Source of the DNA: Moraxella sp. VT-16-12 | Lineage (GTDB): Bacteria; Pseudomonadota; Gammaproteobacteria; Pseudomonadales; Moraxellaceae | Reading direction: 5' to 3' | Assembly: GCF_002224245.2 (NCBI RefSeq) | Contig: NZ_NKHK02000004.1 | Coordinates: 1 to 64,000, forward strand | DNA length: 64,000 nucleotides | Part shown: one piece after another, positions 8,898-18,463 of the stretch | Position numbering within the stretch: the first letter of the stretch is position 1 | How the letters are laid out: every line of letters begins with the position of its first letter | The notes under the pieces: model-generated | Database searches by the model: none | Told to the model about the DNA's origin: nothing | Seen by the model: the letters and a program-made list of their open reading frames with translations, nothing else | Program-made: the position numbers and the translations under genes

Positions 8898-9071
8898 TGA
8901 TTGGGTAAAAGTTGTTTAACATTTTATTATACCTTGCTCATGCTTGGCGTTTCAACCATCAAGCATGATTTTTGGGGTGAAAATGATGCTTTGTTTGTTG
9001 CTGTCAAAAATAGGCAATGGCGTGAAGTTGTGGTATTATATGACTGATGATAGGTATTTTTCAGGATAATC

Positions 9072-10193
9072 ATGCAAACCTTAACATACGCACTCCCCAA
9101 AGACAGTCAAGCATGGCATAACGCCCTAGATAAAGTAGCACATTTACTGCCTGTGTCGCTACTTGATGTGAGCGGTTTGTCAAATCTGCCTGTTTTTGCG
9201 GTGGTGATGGTGGTAGATAGGGCGGTTGTGCCGTCTATTGCTCGCTTAGATGAGCTGATGGTGTCTTTCATGCAGACACTGCCAAAGTGGCGTATGCAGA
9301 TGGTGTATGATGATGAGACCGCCAAGACACACGCTCATAAAATCGTGGCAGGCAAACAGTTGGCCGATGTGGTGATGTCTCGCTATTTGGTCATGCCTGC
9401 TCAATTAAATGACACGCACATCAAACCAGATGTGGCAAGACGCATGATGGATGACCAGCTTACTGCTTATCTAAGGCAAGAGCTGTCCGCTGATGGTTTT
9501 GACCGTGTGGACGTGCATATTTTGAATGTTGCACAAATTTTAACCAAACCCAAACTTGTTTGCTTTGACATGGATTCTACGCTCATTGAGCAAGAAGTCA
9601 TCGTGGAGCTGGCTCGTATGTGTGGCATTTCTGATAAAGTTGGCGAAATTACCGAGCGTGCCATGCGTGGTGAGATTGATTTTGCCACCAGTTTTGCCGA
9701 AAGAGTGGCATTATTAGAAGACACGCCAGAAACGGTGGTAGATGACATCATCAAGCATCACATCAGTTTTTCATCAGGGGCTCATGCACTCATGCGAGCC
9801 TTAAAAGCAGAAGGCTGTTGGACGATTTTGGTGTCAGGGGGATTTGAGCCATTTGCCAAATATGTCGCTCAAACATTGGGTATGGATGAATATTACGCCA
9901 ATCCGTTATTGACCGCCGAAGGCAAAATCACTGGCTATATTGACCCTGTTGTCATTGATGGCAAAAGAAAAGCCCAAATCGTTGCTCGCAGTGCAGAGCG
10001 TTTAGGGCTAAACATGGCAGAAGTGGTGTGCGTGGGTGATGGGGCAAATGATTTACCAATGATGGAAATCAGTGGCATGGGCATTGCCTACAAAGCCAAA
10101 CCGATTGTACAGGCTCGTGCTGATGTTGCTTTAAATGTTACGGGACTTGAAGGTGTGTTGTTTGCACTTGGTCAAAGGTTTGATAAGGTTTAA
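9072..10193 (+). CDS. serB: Phosphoserine phosphatase SerB
   Basis: Last step of serine synthesis, hydrolysing O-phosphoserine. 373 residues: an N-terminal ACT-like regulatory region of about 155 residues, then the HAD catalytic domain with nucleophile motif DMDSTLIEQE near residue 165, the SGG motif (VSGGF), and the GDGANDLPM acidic motif. All catalytic motifs are intact. It is divergent from the AhpA-like gene and followed by an SCP2-domain gene 57 bases downstream. Confidence 0.95.
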   Translation: MQTLTYALPKDSQAWHNALDKVAHLLPVSLLDVSGLSNLPVFAVVMVVDRAVVPSIARLDELMVSFMQTLPKWRMQMVYDDETAKTHAHKIVAGKQLADVVMSRYLVMPAQLNDTHIKPDVARRMMDDQLTAYLRQELSADGFDRVDVHILNVAQILTKPKLVCFDMDSTLIEQEVIVELARMCGISDKVGEITERAMRGEIDFATSFAERVALLEDTPETVVDDIIKHHISFSSGAHALMRALKAEGCWTILVSGGFEPFAKYVAQTLGMDEYYANPLLTAEGKITGYIDPVVIDGKRKAQIVARSAERLGLNMAEVVCVGDGANDLPMMEISGMGIAYKAKPIVQARADVALNVTGLEGVLFALGQRFDKV

Positions 10194-10249
10194 ACTTTGA
10201 TTTGTTTGAAGTTTAAGTTAAAAGTAAATTTACCTTAAAAAGGGTTTAG

Positions 10250-10765
10250 ATGATGTTTACCGTTCCTGTTTTAAATGTAAAAACTGACCCGCTTGATGCG
10301 GTGTTATATGGTTTGGGTCTGCGTCTGTCGTCATTGGCAGGGGGCGATAATGCCGAGTTTAATAAACTGTTGGCAGATAAGCAGATAGCCATTCAGTTTG
10401 TGTCAGGTGATGTCGCTCGCTATTATCGTTTTGTTGATGGTCATTTTGGGCAAGCTGGCGGTATTGCCAAACACAGCGATTTGACCATTGAGTTTTGTGA
10501 TTCATTAACTGGTGTTAAACTACTTAGCAAAGGCGACATTTCAGCACTCATGACCGCCATTCAAGATGGCGATGTCAAAATCACAGGCGATTATAAATTG
10601 GTCTTGTGGTTTGCTGGTGTGGTAAAACAAGCCACCACGGTACCTGATGCTTATAAAGGCTATGTGGAGCAAGCCAAGCCTTATATCAATAAAGCCAAAC
10701 CTTATGCCGAGCAAGCTGTTAATCTCATCAAAAGCAAGCTAAACAAAGATAAAGTGGTCAAATAA
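10250..10765 (+). CDS. SCP2 sterol-binding domain protein
   Basis: 171 residues with an SCP2 fold core (VSGDVARYYRFVDGHFG, then DLTIEFCDSLTGVKLLSKGD and GDVKITGDYKL). Such proteins bind lipids; UbiJ/UbiT relatives serve ubiquinone synthesis, but assignment to that role is not supported here. The C-terminus is Lys/Ala-rich with tandem AKPY repeats, probably a helix. It follows serB and precedes a terminator. Confidence 0.7.
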   Translation: MMFTVPVLNVKTDPLDAVLYGLGLRLSSLAGGDNAEFNKLLADKQIAIQFVSGDVARYYRFVDGHFGQAGGIAKHSDLTIEFCDSLTGVKLLSKGDISALMTAIQDGDVKITGDYKLVLWFAGVVKQATTVPDAYKGYVEQAKPYINKAKPYAEQAVNLIKSKLNKDKVVK

Positions 10766-10789
10766 GCAAGTTTGCTATTTGTGGATGAT

Positions 10790-10826
10790 TTGGGTAAAAT
10801 AGAACATCTGTTTTGCCCAATTTTTT
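10790..10826 (+). terminator. Terminator after the SCP2 gene
   Basis: TTGGGTAAAA pairs with TTTTGCCCAA (one G-T) across an 11-base loop, followed by six T. Confidence 0.8.
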
Positions 10827-10917
10827 CGTGGCTTATTAGGTTTTGAGCGTGGAGTGGGCATACTTTCATCGGCTTGGCATGATGATTGATATTTAAGTAA
10901 AATTTAAGGACATAATA

Positions 10918-11988
10918 ATGCGTGATTTCATGCCAAACGGCAACACCCACACCAAGGAATACATCACCAAACTGTTTGAGCTACCCTTGATGGATTTGCT
11001 CATGCAAGCCCAAAGCGTTCACCGCCAGCATTTTAATGCTAACGAAGTGCAAATCAGCACGCTATTATCCATCAAAACCGGCAACTGCCCCGAAGATTGT
11101 GGCTACTGCTCACAGTCAGGTCATCATCGTGATAAAACAGGTCTAGAAGCCGAAAAACGCCTAGAAATCCAAAAAGTACTCACCGCCGCACGCCGTGCCA
11201 AAGCGTCAGGCTCATCACGGTTTTGTATGGGAGCAGCGTGGAAACACCCATCTGCCAAGGACATGCCCTATTTGGTGGAGCTGATTGGCGAGGTCAAAGC
11301 CTTGGGGCTTGAAACCTGTATGACACTTGGCATGCTAAAACCTGAGCAAGCCCAAACGCTGGCAGACGCTGGACTGGATTATTATAATCACAATCTTGAC
11401 ACATCACGCAACTATTATAGCCAAGTTACCAGTACTCGCTCTTATGATGACCGTTTGGAGACTTTGGCACATGTGCGTAATGCTGGCATCAATGTCTGTT
11501 CAGGCTCTATTGTGGGTATGGGCGAAAGCAGAGACGACCGCATTGACTGGATTTATGAGCTGACCCAAATGCCTGTGCCACCCCAGTCCATTCCTGTCAA
11601 TTTATTAGTTCCCATCAAAGGCACGCCCCTAGGCGATAAAGTGCTTGCCGAAGGCAGACTGTCGGTGATTGAATGGATTCGCACCATCGCTGTTACACGC
11701 ATTTGTTGTCCGACCAGTTATGTGCGACTGTCGGCAGGTCGTGAGAGTCTGACCGATGGCGAGCAGGCATTGGCATTTATGGCGGGAGCAAATTCGTTTT
11801 TTTATGGCGACAAGCTACTCACCACAGGCAACCAATCCCAAGCCAACGATGACCGCCTGATGGCAGAACTGGGATTAACCGCCGAAAAAGCCGCCCCCAA
11901 ACCCAAAATCATCAACGCCATGACAGGCAAAGCTGAGTTTGATGAGCTGCCCCACGAATTGCCAGAGGGCTGTCCGCTTTCTGCTTAA
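10918..11988 (+). CDS. bioB: Biotin synthase BioB
   Basis: Radical-SAM enzyme that inserts sulfur into dethiobiotin. The 356-residue protein has the CxxxCxxC cluster motif (CPEDCGYC), the YYNHNLDTS block and the [10 protein letters not shown] motif. An AAGGA ribosome site lies eight bases before ATG. It stands apart from other bio genes, none of which are in the window. The G+C is somewhat higher than in the AT-rich intergenic flanks, as expected for a core gene. Confidence 0.96.
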   Translation: MRDFMPNGNTHTKEYITKLFELPLMDLLMQAQSVHRQHFNANEVQISTLLSIKTGNCPEDCGYCSQSGHHRDKTGLEAEKRLEIQKVLTAARRAKASGSSRFCMGAAWKHPSAKDMPYLVELIGEVKALGLETCMTLGMLKPEQAQTLADAGLDYYNHNLDTSRNYYSQVTSTRSYDDRLETLAHVRNAGINVCSGSIVGMGESRDDRIDWIYELTQMPVPPQSIPVNLLVPIKGTPLGDKVLAEGRLSVIEWIRTIAVTRICCPTSYVRLSAGRESLTDGEQALAFMAGANSFFYGDKLLTTGNQSQANDDRLMAELGLTAEKAAPKPKIINAMTGKAEFDELPHELPEGCPLSA

Positions 11989-12159
11989 TTTGCAAAACTT
12001 TGTATTTTGTATAAAGCTGGCATGGCATTGTGCCATTGATGCCACATAAATGGGGCGTTGGTAGTGAAGTGAGCTTGTATTTCATGTAATAAATTGTTAC
12101 AATCAGCTCACTTTTTTAGTCTCTTATCCAGCTTACCCAATCTCAATAAGGAAGTTATG

Positions 12160-14064
12160 ATGACAAAACGTTCTGTTGTTACCAAGCCTTTTACTGCCAA
12201 AAATGTGATTGCCAAATATCGCCCTTTATCGCTGGCGGTTGCTTTGCTTAGCATGAGTAGTGTCGCTACTGCACAAGAATTTAGCCAAACCATATTTTTT
12301 GGTGACAGTTTGACCGACACAGGACGTTTGGCACAGATTGGCAAAAATAGTTTGGCAGCACCGATTTTTTCCAATGCTCAGCAGTCTTTTACCACCAATC
12401 CTGACACCACTTGGGCAGGTGTGCTGGCAAATGCTTATGGGCATACAGCCACAGCTAATGATGGCAAAACGCTGACAGGCACAAACTACGCTGTTGGTGG
12501 TGCCAGAACCAAAGAAGATGTGGCAAGGGTTGCTCCTATATTGGGGTTTACCTTATTTACCATACCATCCACCCAAACACAGGTGGACAGCTACCTAAAA
12601 CTCACCAACAATCAAGCTGACCCCAAGGCACTTTATACAGTTTGGACAGGGGCAAATGATTTGTTTGAAGCCGCCAACGCAAAAAGTCCAGAGCAAGCAC
12701 TTGGCATCATCACAACTGCTGCCAGCCATCAAGCCACTTTGGTCAAACAGCTTGGTCAAGCAGGGGCAAACTACATCTTGGTGCCAAACATTCCTGATGT
12801 TGGGGTAACACCAAGCTATGTCAATGACCCTGCCAAATCCGCCACTGCCACCACTGCCGCCAAGCTATATAACCAAACCTTGTACAAATCACTTGGCAAT
12901 CAAGGGGTTAATGTCATTCCTGCCAACACTTTTGCGTTATTGCAAGAAGCCGTTGGTAATAAAGCAGGTTTTGGTTTTACCAATGTGAACGAGCCTGCTT
13001 GCCAAAATTTAGATACCGACCTGACATCTTTGGCGTGTAAACAAAGCGACTGGCAAGCCACGTCCGCCAATGCTAATGAAACCTACGCCTTTGCTGATGG
13101 CATTCATCCGTCAGGTCGCACTCATCGCATTTTGGCGCAGTATTATCGCTCCATCATAGAAACGCCTGCTTATATCGGTCAAATTCCCCAACGTTTAATC
13201 TATGATGGCACAGCCACCGCCAAACAGTTGCACCGCCGTTTAGAAAATTTGGACAGACACCAACATTCTGTTTGGTTTGATGCTGATGTTGGTGGTGATA
13301 AATTTATCACCAATGCAGATAACAAACCAAGTTTTATGCTGGGCTTTGATATACCACAGACGCATGGTCATGTTGGGGCTTATCTGAAATATCGCAACCA
13401 AGAACACCAACTTGGCAAAAATATCCATGCTGACATCAGCCAAGTTGGTTTGGGTTTATATCGTCATTATGACAAAAATCAATTTCGCTTAAAAGTCAGT
13501 GCTGGCATAGACCGCCTGCATATTGATACCAAACGACAGCTTGACTGGGACGGTCCTGCCAGAGTACACCAAGCCAAAGGCTCAGGCAGACGACTGCACG
13601 CCAATTTACAAGGCAGCCACAGCATAAATACAGGCAAAGCCACCTATCGCCCTTATTTGGGTGTTGGCATACAAAGTGTCAAGGTGGCTGAACTGATAGA
13701 AAATCAGCCCCAGTTATCCACTGCTTTGCATTTTCACCAACAAGCACAAAAATCAGTACAAGGCGAGATTGGGATAAATTGGCAATACGACATCAATCCT
13801 ACCATACAGCTCATCGCTGATGTTGGACATCGCTACGAATTTAAGGATAAGACTGACCCCATCAGTACGTCTTTGCCATCAATGTTAGAGTATCGTCAAG
13901 GATTTAGCACGCCTGTTGCATCTATCAAGCGACACAGCACCCATGCTTATGTCGGTACGAAATTTAATTTTGGTCGTGCCAGTGTCAGTGCAGGTCTTAA
14001 TGCCACTCATCATAACAGCACGCATGATGTGGGTGGTTTTGTGGGAATGCAAACAAGTTTTTAA
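12160..14064 (+). CDS. mcaP: GDSL esterase/phospholipase autotransporter (McaP-like)
   Basis: Outer-membrane autotransporter of about 635 residues. After a signal peptide (cleavage near ATAQE) comes a GDSL lipase passenger with nucleophile motif FFGDSLTDTG near residue 47, ANDLF, and the catalytic Asp/His block DGIHPSGRTHR near residue 314. The last 270 residues form a type V autotransporter barrel ending in Phe. This architecture matches M. catarrhalis McaP, an esterase/phospholipase B that also acts as an adhesin. The start is ATG at 12160 or 12157; AGGA at 12149-12152 fits 12160 better (seven-base spacing). An upstream in-frame ATG at 12094 would spoil the signal peptide. The symbol is by similarity. 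Confidence 0.88.
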   Translation: MTKRSVVTKPFTAKNVIAKYRPLSLAVALLSMSSVATAQEFSQTIFFGDSLTDTGRLAQIGKNSLAAPIFSNAQQSFTTNPDTTWAGVLANAYGHTATANDGKTLTGTNYAVGGARTKEDVARVAPILGFTLFTIPSTQTQVDSYLKLTNNQADPKALYTVWTGANDLFEAANAKSPEQALGIITTAASHQATLVKQLGQAGANYILVPNIPDVGVTPSYVNDPAKSATATTAAKLYNQTLYKSLGNQGVNVIPANTFALLQEAVGNKAGFGFTNVNEPACQNLDTDLTSLACKQSDWQATSANANETYAFADGIHPSGRTHRILAQYYRSIIETPAYIGQIPQRLIYDGTATAKQLHRRLENLDRHQHSVWFDADVGGDKFITNADNKPSFMLGFDIPQTHGHVGAYLKYRNQEHQLGKNIHADISQVGLGLYRHYDKNQFRLKVSAGIDRLHIDTKRQLDWDGPARVHQAKGSGRRLHANLQGSHSINTGKATYRPYLGVGIQSVKVAELIENQPQLSTALHFHQQAQKSVQGEIGINWQYDINPTIQLIADVGHRYEFKDKTDPISTSLPSMLEYRQGFSTPVASIKRHSTHAYVGTKFNFGRASVSAGLNATHHNSTHDVGGFVGMQTSF

Positions 14065-14140
14065 CCCAAACAAGCCCGACCGAATACGCCCACAAAAAAC
14101 AAAGATGGTATAATATGCCATCTTTATTGTGGAGATGATG

Positions 14141-14566
14141 ATGTTTTTATATCTCAAAGCCTTTCATATCATGGCGATGGTGTGTTGGTTTGCAGGGATT
14201 TTTTATTTGCCTCGTCTTTTTGTTTATCATGCCATGAGTGATGACAAGACCAGTCAAGACCGCTTTGCCATCATGGAGCGCAAGCTGTATCGTGGCATTA
14301 TGAATCCCTCTATGATAGCAACATGGCTGCTTGGGCTGTCTATGGTGGTCATCAACTGGGAAGTTTATAAAACCCAAGGCTGGCTACACGCCAAAATCAC
14401 CTTAGTGGTTTTGCTGACGCTTTATCATATGATGTGTGGGCGGTTTCGTGTGCGTCTTGTGGATAATCCCAAACTGAAAACACATGTTTATTGGCGATGG
14501 TTTAATGAAATTCCTGTGTTGATTTTGATAGCGGTGGTGATATTGGTGGTGGTTAAGCCTTTTTAG
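14141..14566 (+). CDS. hemJ: Protoporphyrinogen IX oxidase HemJ
   Basis: Four-helix inner-membrane protein of the HemJ/UPF0093 family, about 141 residues, which oxidises protoporphyrinogen to protoporphyrin in haem synthesis. Family features are LKAFHIMAMVCWFAGIFYLPRLFVYH at the N-terminus (conserved His and Arg), the ERKLYRGIMNP block and RWFNEIP near the end. Three ATG codons stand in tandem at 14135-14143 behind GGAG; the third gives six-base spacing and is preferred. It follows mcaP by about 75 bases. Confidence 0.92.
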   Translation: MFLYLKAFHIMAMVCWFAGIFYLPRLFVYHAMSDDKTSQDRFAIMERKLYRGIMNPSMIATWLLGLSMVVINWEVYKTQGWLHAKITLVVLLTLYHMMCGRFRVRLVDNPKLKTHVYWRWFNEIPVLILIAVVILVVVKPF

Positions 14567-14682
14567 GTTTAATCGTGTGCCAAAATCTGCTCTTAAATTG
14601 ACAAGCGTACACCCAAACTTTACAATAGAGCGGTCAGTTTTAAAAACAGATGATAAATCCATCAAACACCAATGAGAATATC

Positions 14683-16005
14683 ATGACAAACACACTTACG
14701 CCCTTTCAAAAATTTATCTGCCGTGCCTGCGGTCATGTCTATGATGAAACGCTTGGCGACCCTGATGGTAATTTGCCTGCTGGCACACGTTTTGAGCACA
14801 TTTCACCAGATTGGCAATGCCCCTTATGTGGCGTAAAAAAGAGCGATTTTGAGCCGTATGATGATGCCCAAGCTGCCCCTACTGCGGTGTCTGAGCGTGA
14901 GCATGGTGTGGTCATTATTGGGGCGGGGCTGGCTGGCTGGGCGGTGGTAGATGCCTTGCGTGCCTTGGATAAACAAATCCCCATCACGCTCATCACCGCC
15001 GATACTGGCGACCGTTATCACAAACCCATGTTGTCAGTTGCCATGTCTCAAAACAAAACACGCAAAGACCTTGTGCGTGCAACAGGCGAGCAATCTGCCA
15101 GCGACAATGCCATCACGCTATTGGCTCATACCCATGTTAGGAGTATTGACCCAAATGCCAAAGTGCTTTTAACCACCTGCGGTCAGCTGAGTTATGATAA
15201 ATTGGTGCTGGCGATTGGAGCAAACCCCATTTATCCACCAAGTATCCCCAAAGAGATGGCATGGCACGTCAATCATTTGGACAAGTTTGGCGATTTACAA
15301 CACCGTTTGGCGACACCCAAACACGTTGCTATTGTTGGAGCGGGCATGGTGGGTGTGGAGCTTGCCGAAGATTTGATAAATGCAGGGCATACGGTAAGTT
15401 TGATTGATATGAACCCTTATCCTTTGTCAGCGTTATTGCCATTGGTGGCAGGCGAGCGGATTTTATCTGCCATCAAAGATAAGGGTGTAAACTGGCTTGG
15501 GCATTGTATTGTCAAGAGCGTATCCAAGACGGATATTGGCTATCAGATGACTGTACTTGACCAAAAAAACACCATGACAACACATGATGTTGATGAGATT
15601 GTTGTTGCCACAGGACTTAGTGTGGATGAGCAACTGCTCACACAGGCAGGATTGGTGTTTCACAAAAACACAGGCATTGTGGTTGATGAAAAAACATTAC
15701 AAACCAATGTGCCTGACATTCATGCTTTGGGGGATTGTATTAGTATTGATGGTATGCCATGTCGTTATGTCGCACCGCACCGCCCACAAGCGACCGCCAT
15801 CGCTCATCAGATACTGGGGCTTGATGGAGTATATACGCACAAACCCCCCATGATTCGCCTAAAAAATAAATGTATCAACGTTACCGCCAACGGTAGCCCT
15901 GTGGGCGTGGGTGAATGGCGTGTGATAAAAGATGATGATGGCGAGATGTCGCTTGAAATGCTCAAAGGCGGTGAAGTGGTTGCCAAAGCACTGATAAAAA
16001 GATAG
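14683..16005 (+). CDS. Rubredoxin / rubredoxin reductase fusion
   Basis: A 440-residue electron-transfer protein. An N-terminal rubredoxin has both iron-binding CxxC pairs (CRAC near residue 12, CPLC near 46). The rest is an FAD/NAD(P)H disulfide-reductase-type domain with an FAD motif (GAGLAG, about residue 80), an NAD motif (GAGMVGVELAE, about 220) and the ALGDC FAD-closing motif. Rubredoxin systems feed alkane hydroxylases or reduce oxygen and peroxide; no such partner is nearby. In Acinetobacter, as I recall, rubA and rubB are separate genes. I chose the ATG at 14683 because the domain starts directly after; 14650 would add 11 residues. Confidence 0.88.
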   Translation: MTNTLTPFQKFICRACGHVYDETLGDPDGNLPAGTRFEHISPDWQCPLCGVKKSDFEPYDDAQAAPTAVSEREHGVVIIGAGLAGWAVVDALRALDKQIPITLITADTGDRYHKPMLSVAMSQNKTRKDLVRATGEQSASDNAITLLAHTHVRSIDPNAKVLLTTCGQLSYDKLVLAIGANPIYPPSIPKEMAWHVNHLDKFGDLQHRLATPKHVAIVGAGMVGVELAEDLINAGHTVSLIDMNPYPLSALLPLVAGERILSAIKDKGVNWLGHCIVKSVSKTDIGYQMTVLDQKNTMTTHDVDEIVVATGLSVDEQLLTQAGLVFHKNTGIVVDEKTLQTNVPDIHALGDCISIDGMPCRYVAPHRPQATAIAHQILGLDGVYTHKPPMIRLKNKCINVTANGSPVGVGEWRVIKDDDGEMSLEMLKGGEVVAKALIKR

Positions 16006-16033
16006 TGTTTCTTGGTAAATTTAGACTTTAAAT

Positions 16034-16061
16034 AAAAAAGGGCAATCATCATGCCCTTTTT
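16034..16061. terminator. Bidirectional terminator
   Basis: AAAAAGGGCA / TGCCCTTTTT around ATCATCA, between convergent genes, with A and T tracts on both sides. Confidence 0.85.
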
Positions 16062-16084
16062 GTTTATCTTGTGGCTTTTGCAGA

Positions 16085-16279
16085 TTAGGATTTTGGCTTA
16101 TCCTTGGGGCGTTCAAAACCTTTGGCTTTCATGCACGCATCAAAGGCAACACGGTCTTTTTTTTCATCAACCACTGCTTGACACTCTTTAAAGGCTTGCT
16201 CTATGGTGGGTTTGCTTTGAGTTTCACCATAAGCTGATACGGTCAGTGTGATGGCACAGATAAAAAGTAGGTATTTCAT
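16085..16279 (-). CDS. Small secreted two-cysteine protein, unknown function
   Basis: 64 residues with a clear signal peptide (MKYLLFICAITLTVSAYG). The mature part is highly charged with two cysteines about 15 residues apart (KECQ and DACMKAKGF), probably disulfide-bonded in the periplasm. I do not recognise the family with certainty; it is faintly PsiF-like in spacing. A good RBS (GGAGTG) precedes the ATG. It is a single gene between a terminator and putP. Confidence 0.65.
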   Translation of the reverse strand: MKYLLFICAITLTVSAYGETQSKPTIEQAFKECQAVVDEKKDRVAFDACMKAKGFERPKDKPKS

Positions 16280-16375
16280 AAAAACACTCCTTTGACTATA
16301 CTACCATTGTAGGGCGTGATTATTAAAGTTTTATTGCCAAATTGTGTGTAAATGTAATATTTACCATGGTTTGAA

Positions 16376-17872
16376 TTAACGAACTTTTTGGCTCATTTGT
16401 TCAAACTTATCACAAATCGCTTGGCTAGGCGAAGTGGTCATCAAGCTAACAACCACAGTGGTGATGGCACTTGCCAAAAAGCCGGGCATGATAGAATAAA
16501 TGGCATCATTAGCAGGCTTGCCACCAATCTCAAAGCCGCCATATACCCACACAATCACCGTCAATGCACCAACAATCATGCCAGCCAATGCCCCATTTCG
16601 GTTCATGCGTTTCCACATCAAGCTAAGTAGCACCAAAGGACCAAACGCTGCCCCAAAGCCCGCCCAAGCGTGTGAGACCAATGCCAACACTGAACTATTT
16701 TTATCGCTGGCAAACAAAATCGCCACCAATGCCACAGCGATGACCGACACACGTCCCACCATCACTTGACGAGATTCGCTGGCTTCTTTGTCCAAAAACA
16801 GCTTATAAATATCACGCGTTAAAGAGCTAGATGCCACCAAAAGCTGACTTGAAATGGTGCTCATGATGGCTGCTAAAATCGCCGCTAACAAAAACCCTGA
16901 AATGAGTGGGTGAAATAGTAGCTGTGAAAATACCAAAAAAATCGTTTCTGGGTCAGATAATTCCATATTATGATTATGGATATAAGCAATGCCTGACAAA
17001 CCAACCATCAATGCACCCACCAAGCTTAAAATCATCCAGCTCATACCAATACCGCACGCCACAGGCACATCTTTGTGTGAACGCAGTGCCATAAAACGCA
17101 CAATGATGTGTGGCTGACCAAAATAGCCAAGACCCCATGCCGCCAGTGAGATTGCTCCCATGATGCTCACGCCACTCATGATGTTAAACAGTTCAGGATT
17201 GACCGAGCGAGCCGTCTCAATGCCTGCTGACAGACCGCCAACATCACCAAATGCCACAATTGGCACCAGTATCATGGCAACAAGCATGATGACCCCTTGG
17301 ACAAAGTCGGTTAGGCTGACTGCCAAAAATCCACCAAACAGCGTATAGGCGACAACCACACCTGCGGTTACCCAAAGTCCCATGTCATAAGACAAACCCA
17401 GCGAGCTTTCAAACAGCTTACCACCACCAACCAAACTTGCTGCTGTATAAACCGTAAAAAACACAATAATCACCACCGCCGACATGATGCGTAGCAGGTG
17501 TGAAGTGTCATTAAAGCGATTTGAAAAATAATCAGGCAAGGTTACAGCATTGTCAGCAAGTTCTGTATAAACACGCAGGCGAGGTGCAACCAAAAGATAA
17601 TTGATAAACGCCCCAACCGTCAAACCCCCAGCAATCCAAAAACTGACTATGCCAGAGGCGTACATATATCCGGGCAGACCAAGCAGTAACCACCCTGACA
17701 TATCAGACGCCCCTGCTGACAGGGCTGCCACCGCAGGCGATAGGGTGCGACCACCAAGCATATAGCCTTCTACGTCATTTTTTTGTTTAAAATAGGCATA
17801 TACCCCAATGGCAATCATGCCCATAAAATATAAAGCCAGTGATATCCATACGCCAAAATCCACCTGTCCCAT
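16376..17872 (-). CDS. putP: Sodium/proline symporter PutP
   Basis: SSS-family Na+-coupled proline importer of 498 residues with about 13 membrane segments. Family hallmarks are LGGRTLSPAVAALSAGASDMSGWLLLG near residue 40, the EGY motif in the first loop, and the conserved Ser/Thr sodium-site block (MSTISSQLLVASSSLTRDIY). An AAGGAG RBS lies before ATG. No putA is in the window. Confidence 0.93.
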   Translation of the reverse strand: MGQVDFGVWISLALYFMGMIAIGVYAYFKQKNDVEGYMLGGRTLSPAVAALSAGASDMSGWLLLGLPGYMYASGIVSFWIAGGLTVGAFINYLLVAPRLRVYTELADNAVTLPDYFSNRFNDTSHLLRIMSAVVIIVFFTVYTAASLVGGGKLFESSLGLSYDMGLWVTAGVVVAYTLFGGFLAVSLTDFVQGVIMLVAMILVPIVAFGDVGGLSAGIETARSVNPELFNIMSGVSIMGAISLAAWGLGYFGQPHIIVRFMALRSHKDVPVACGIGMSWMILSLVGALMVGLSGIAYIHNHNMELSDPETIFLVFSQLLFHPLISGFLLAAILAAIMSTISSQLLVASSSLTRDIYKLFLDKEASESRQVMVGRVSVIAVALVAILFASDKNSSVLALVSHAWAGFGAAFGPLVLLSLMWKRMNRNGALAGMIVGALTVIVWVYGGFEIGGKPANDAIYSIMPGFLASAITTVVVSLMTTSPSQAICDKFEQMSQKVR

Positions 17873-17981
17873 GCGGTCTCCTTGTTTGATTTGATGTGTA
17901 AAAAAGCGTTATTATAGCCGTGTCAGACTTTATCTTGCAACAAAAACGTAAAAAAGCATGAAATGCCCAACAAAAACAATC

Positions 17982-18010
17982 TTGATTTTTTTATATTTTT
18001 AAAATAGAAT
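17982..18010 (+). promoter_or_regulatory. Probable sigma70 promoter of rplY
   Basis: TTGATT, 17 bases, TAGAAT, about 60 bases upstream of rplY. The spacer is almost pure A/T. Confidence 0.55.
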
Positions 18011-18022
18011 AGCAAGTTTAGC

Positions 18023-18043
18023 CCCAACTGGTCGCAAGTTGGG
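18023..18043 (+). promoter_or_regulatory. Hairpin in the rplY 5' leader
   Basis: CCCAACT / AGTTGGG stem of seven base pairs with a seven-base loop, ahead of the rplY RBS (TTAAGGAAA). It could be an L25 autoregulatory site or a weak attenuator; there is no long T tract. Confidence 0.4.
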
Positions 18044-18071
18044 TTTATTGACCTTAATTTAAGGAAATGTT

Positions 18072-18362
18072 ATGAGCTTTACTCTTAATGCGGTAGTGCG
18101 TTCTACCGATTTGCAGGGCAAAGGTGCGAGCCGCCGCCTGCGTAAAGAAAACCTTATTCCTGCCATTGTTTATGGCAAGGGTGAGCCTGTGGCTATCGCT
18201 GTTAAAAATAACGAGTTGGTGCGTGCCTTGGAAGAAGATACTTTCTTTACTAGCAACATCACCCTAGCCCTAGAAGGCGGTAACGAAACTGTTGTCATCA
18301 AAGCACTACAACGCCACCCTTCAAAAGGTGTGCCATTACACGTGGATTTTGTGCGTGTTTAA
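18072..18362 (+). CDS. rplY: 50S ribosomal protein L25 (short form)
   Basis: 96-residue 5S-rRNA-binding protein of the large subunit. It has the short E. coli-like form without the C-terminal CTC extension. Family signatures include GKGASRRLRKENLIPAIVYGKG at the start and PLHVDFVRV at the end. It is followed by a terminator and then by pth, the usual rplY-pth order. Confidence 0.95.
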   Translation: MSFTLNAVVRSTDLQGKGASRRLRKENLIPAIVYGKGEPVAIAVKNNELVRALEEDTFFTSNITLALEGGNETVVIKALQRHPSKGVPLHVDFVRV

Positions 18363-18377
18363 TTGATGAGCTTCACC

Positions 18378-18409
18378 AAAAAGCCAATGGGTTGCCTGTT
18401 GGCTTTTTT
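18378..18409 (+). terminator. rplY terminator
   Basis: AAAAAGCCAA / TTGGCTTTTTT around an 11-base loop, 16 bases after the rplY stop. Confidence 0.85.
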
Positions 18410-18463
18410 GTTTTGGGCTGTTTGGTTTTAGCGATTGAAAGATGTTTATGATGAGTGAGTGCT

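Noticed and set aside
10790-10917. bioB regulatory site (BirA-type operator)
   Set aside because: The gap holds the upstream gene's terminator and an RBS; I see no long palindrome of the BirA type.
12018-12044. Hairpin TGGCATGGCA / TGCC-ATTG-ATGCCA between bioB and mcaP as a terminator
   Set aside because: There is no T tract after it and the inner pairing is interrupted; it may be a weak hairpin but I cannot call it a terminator.
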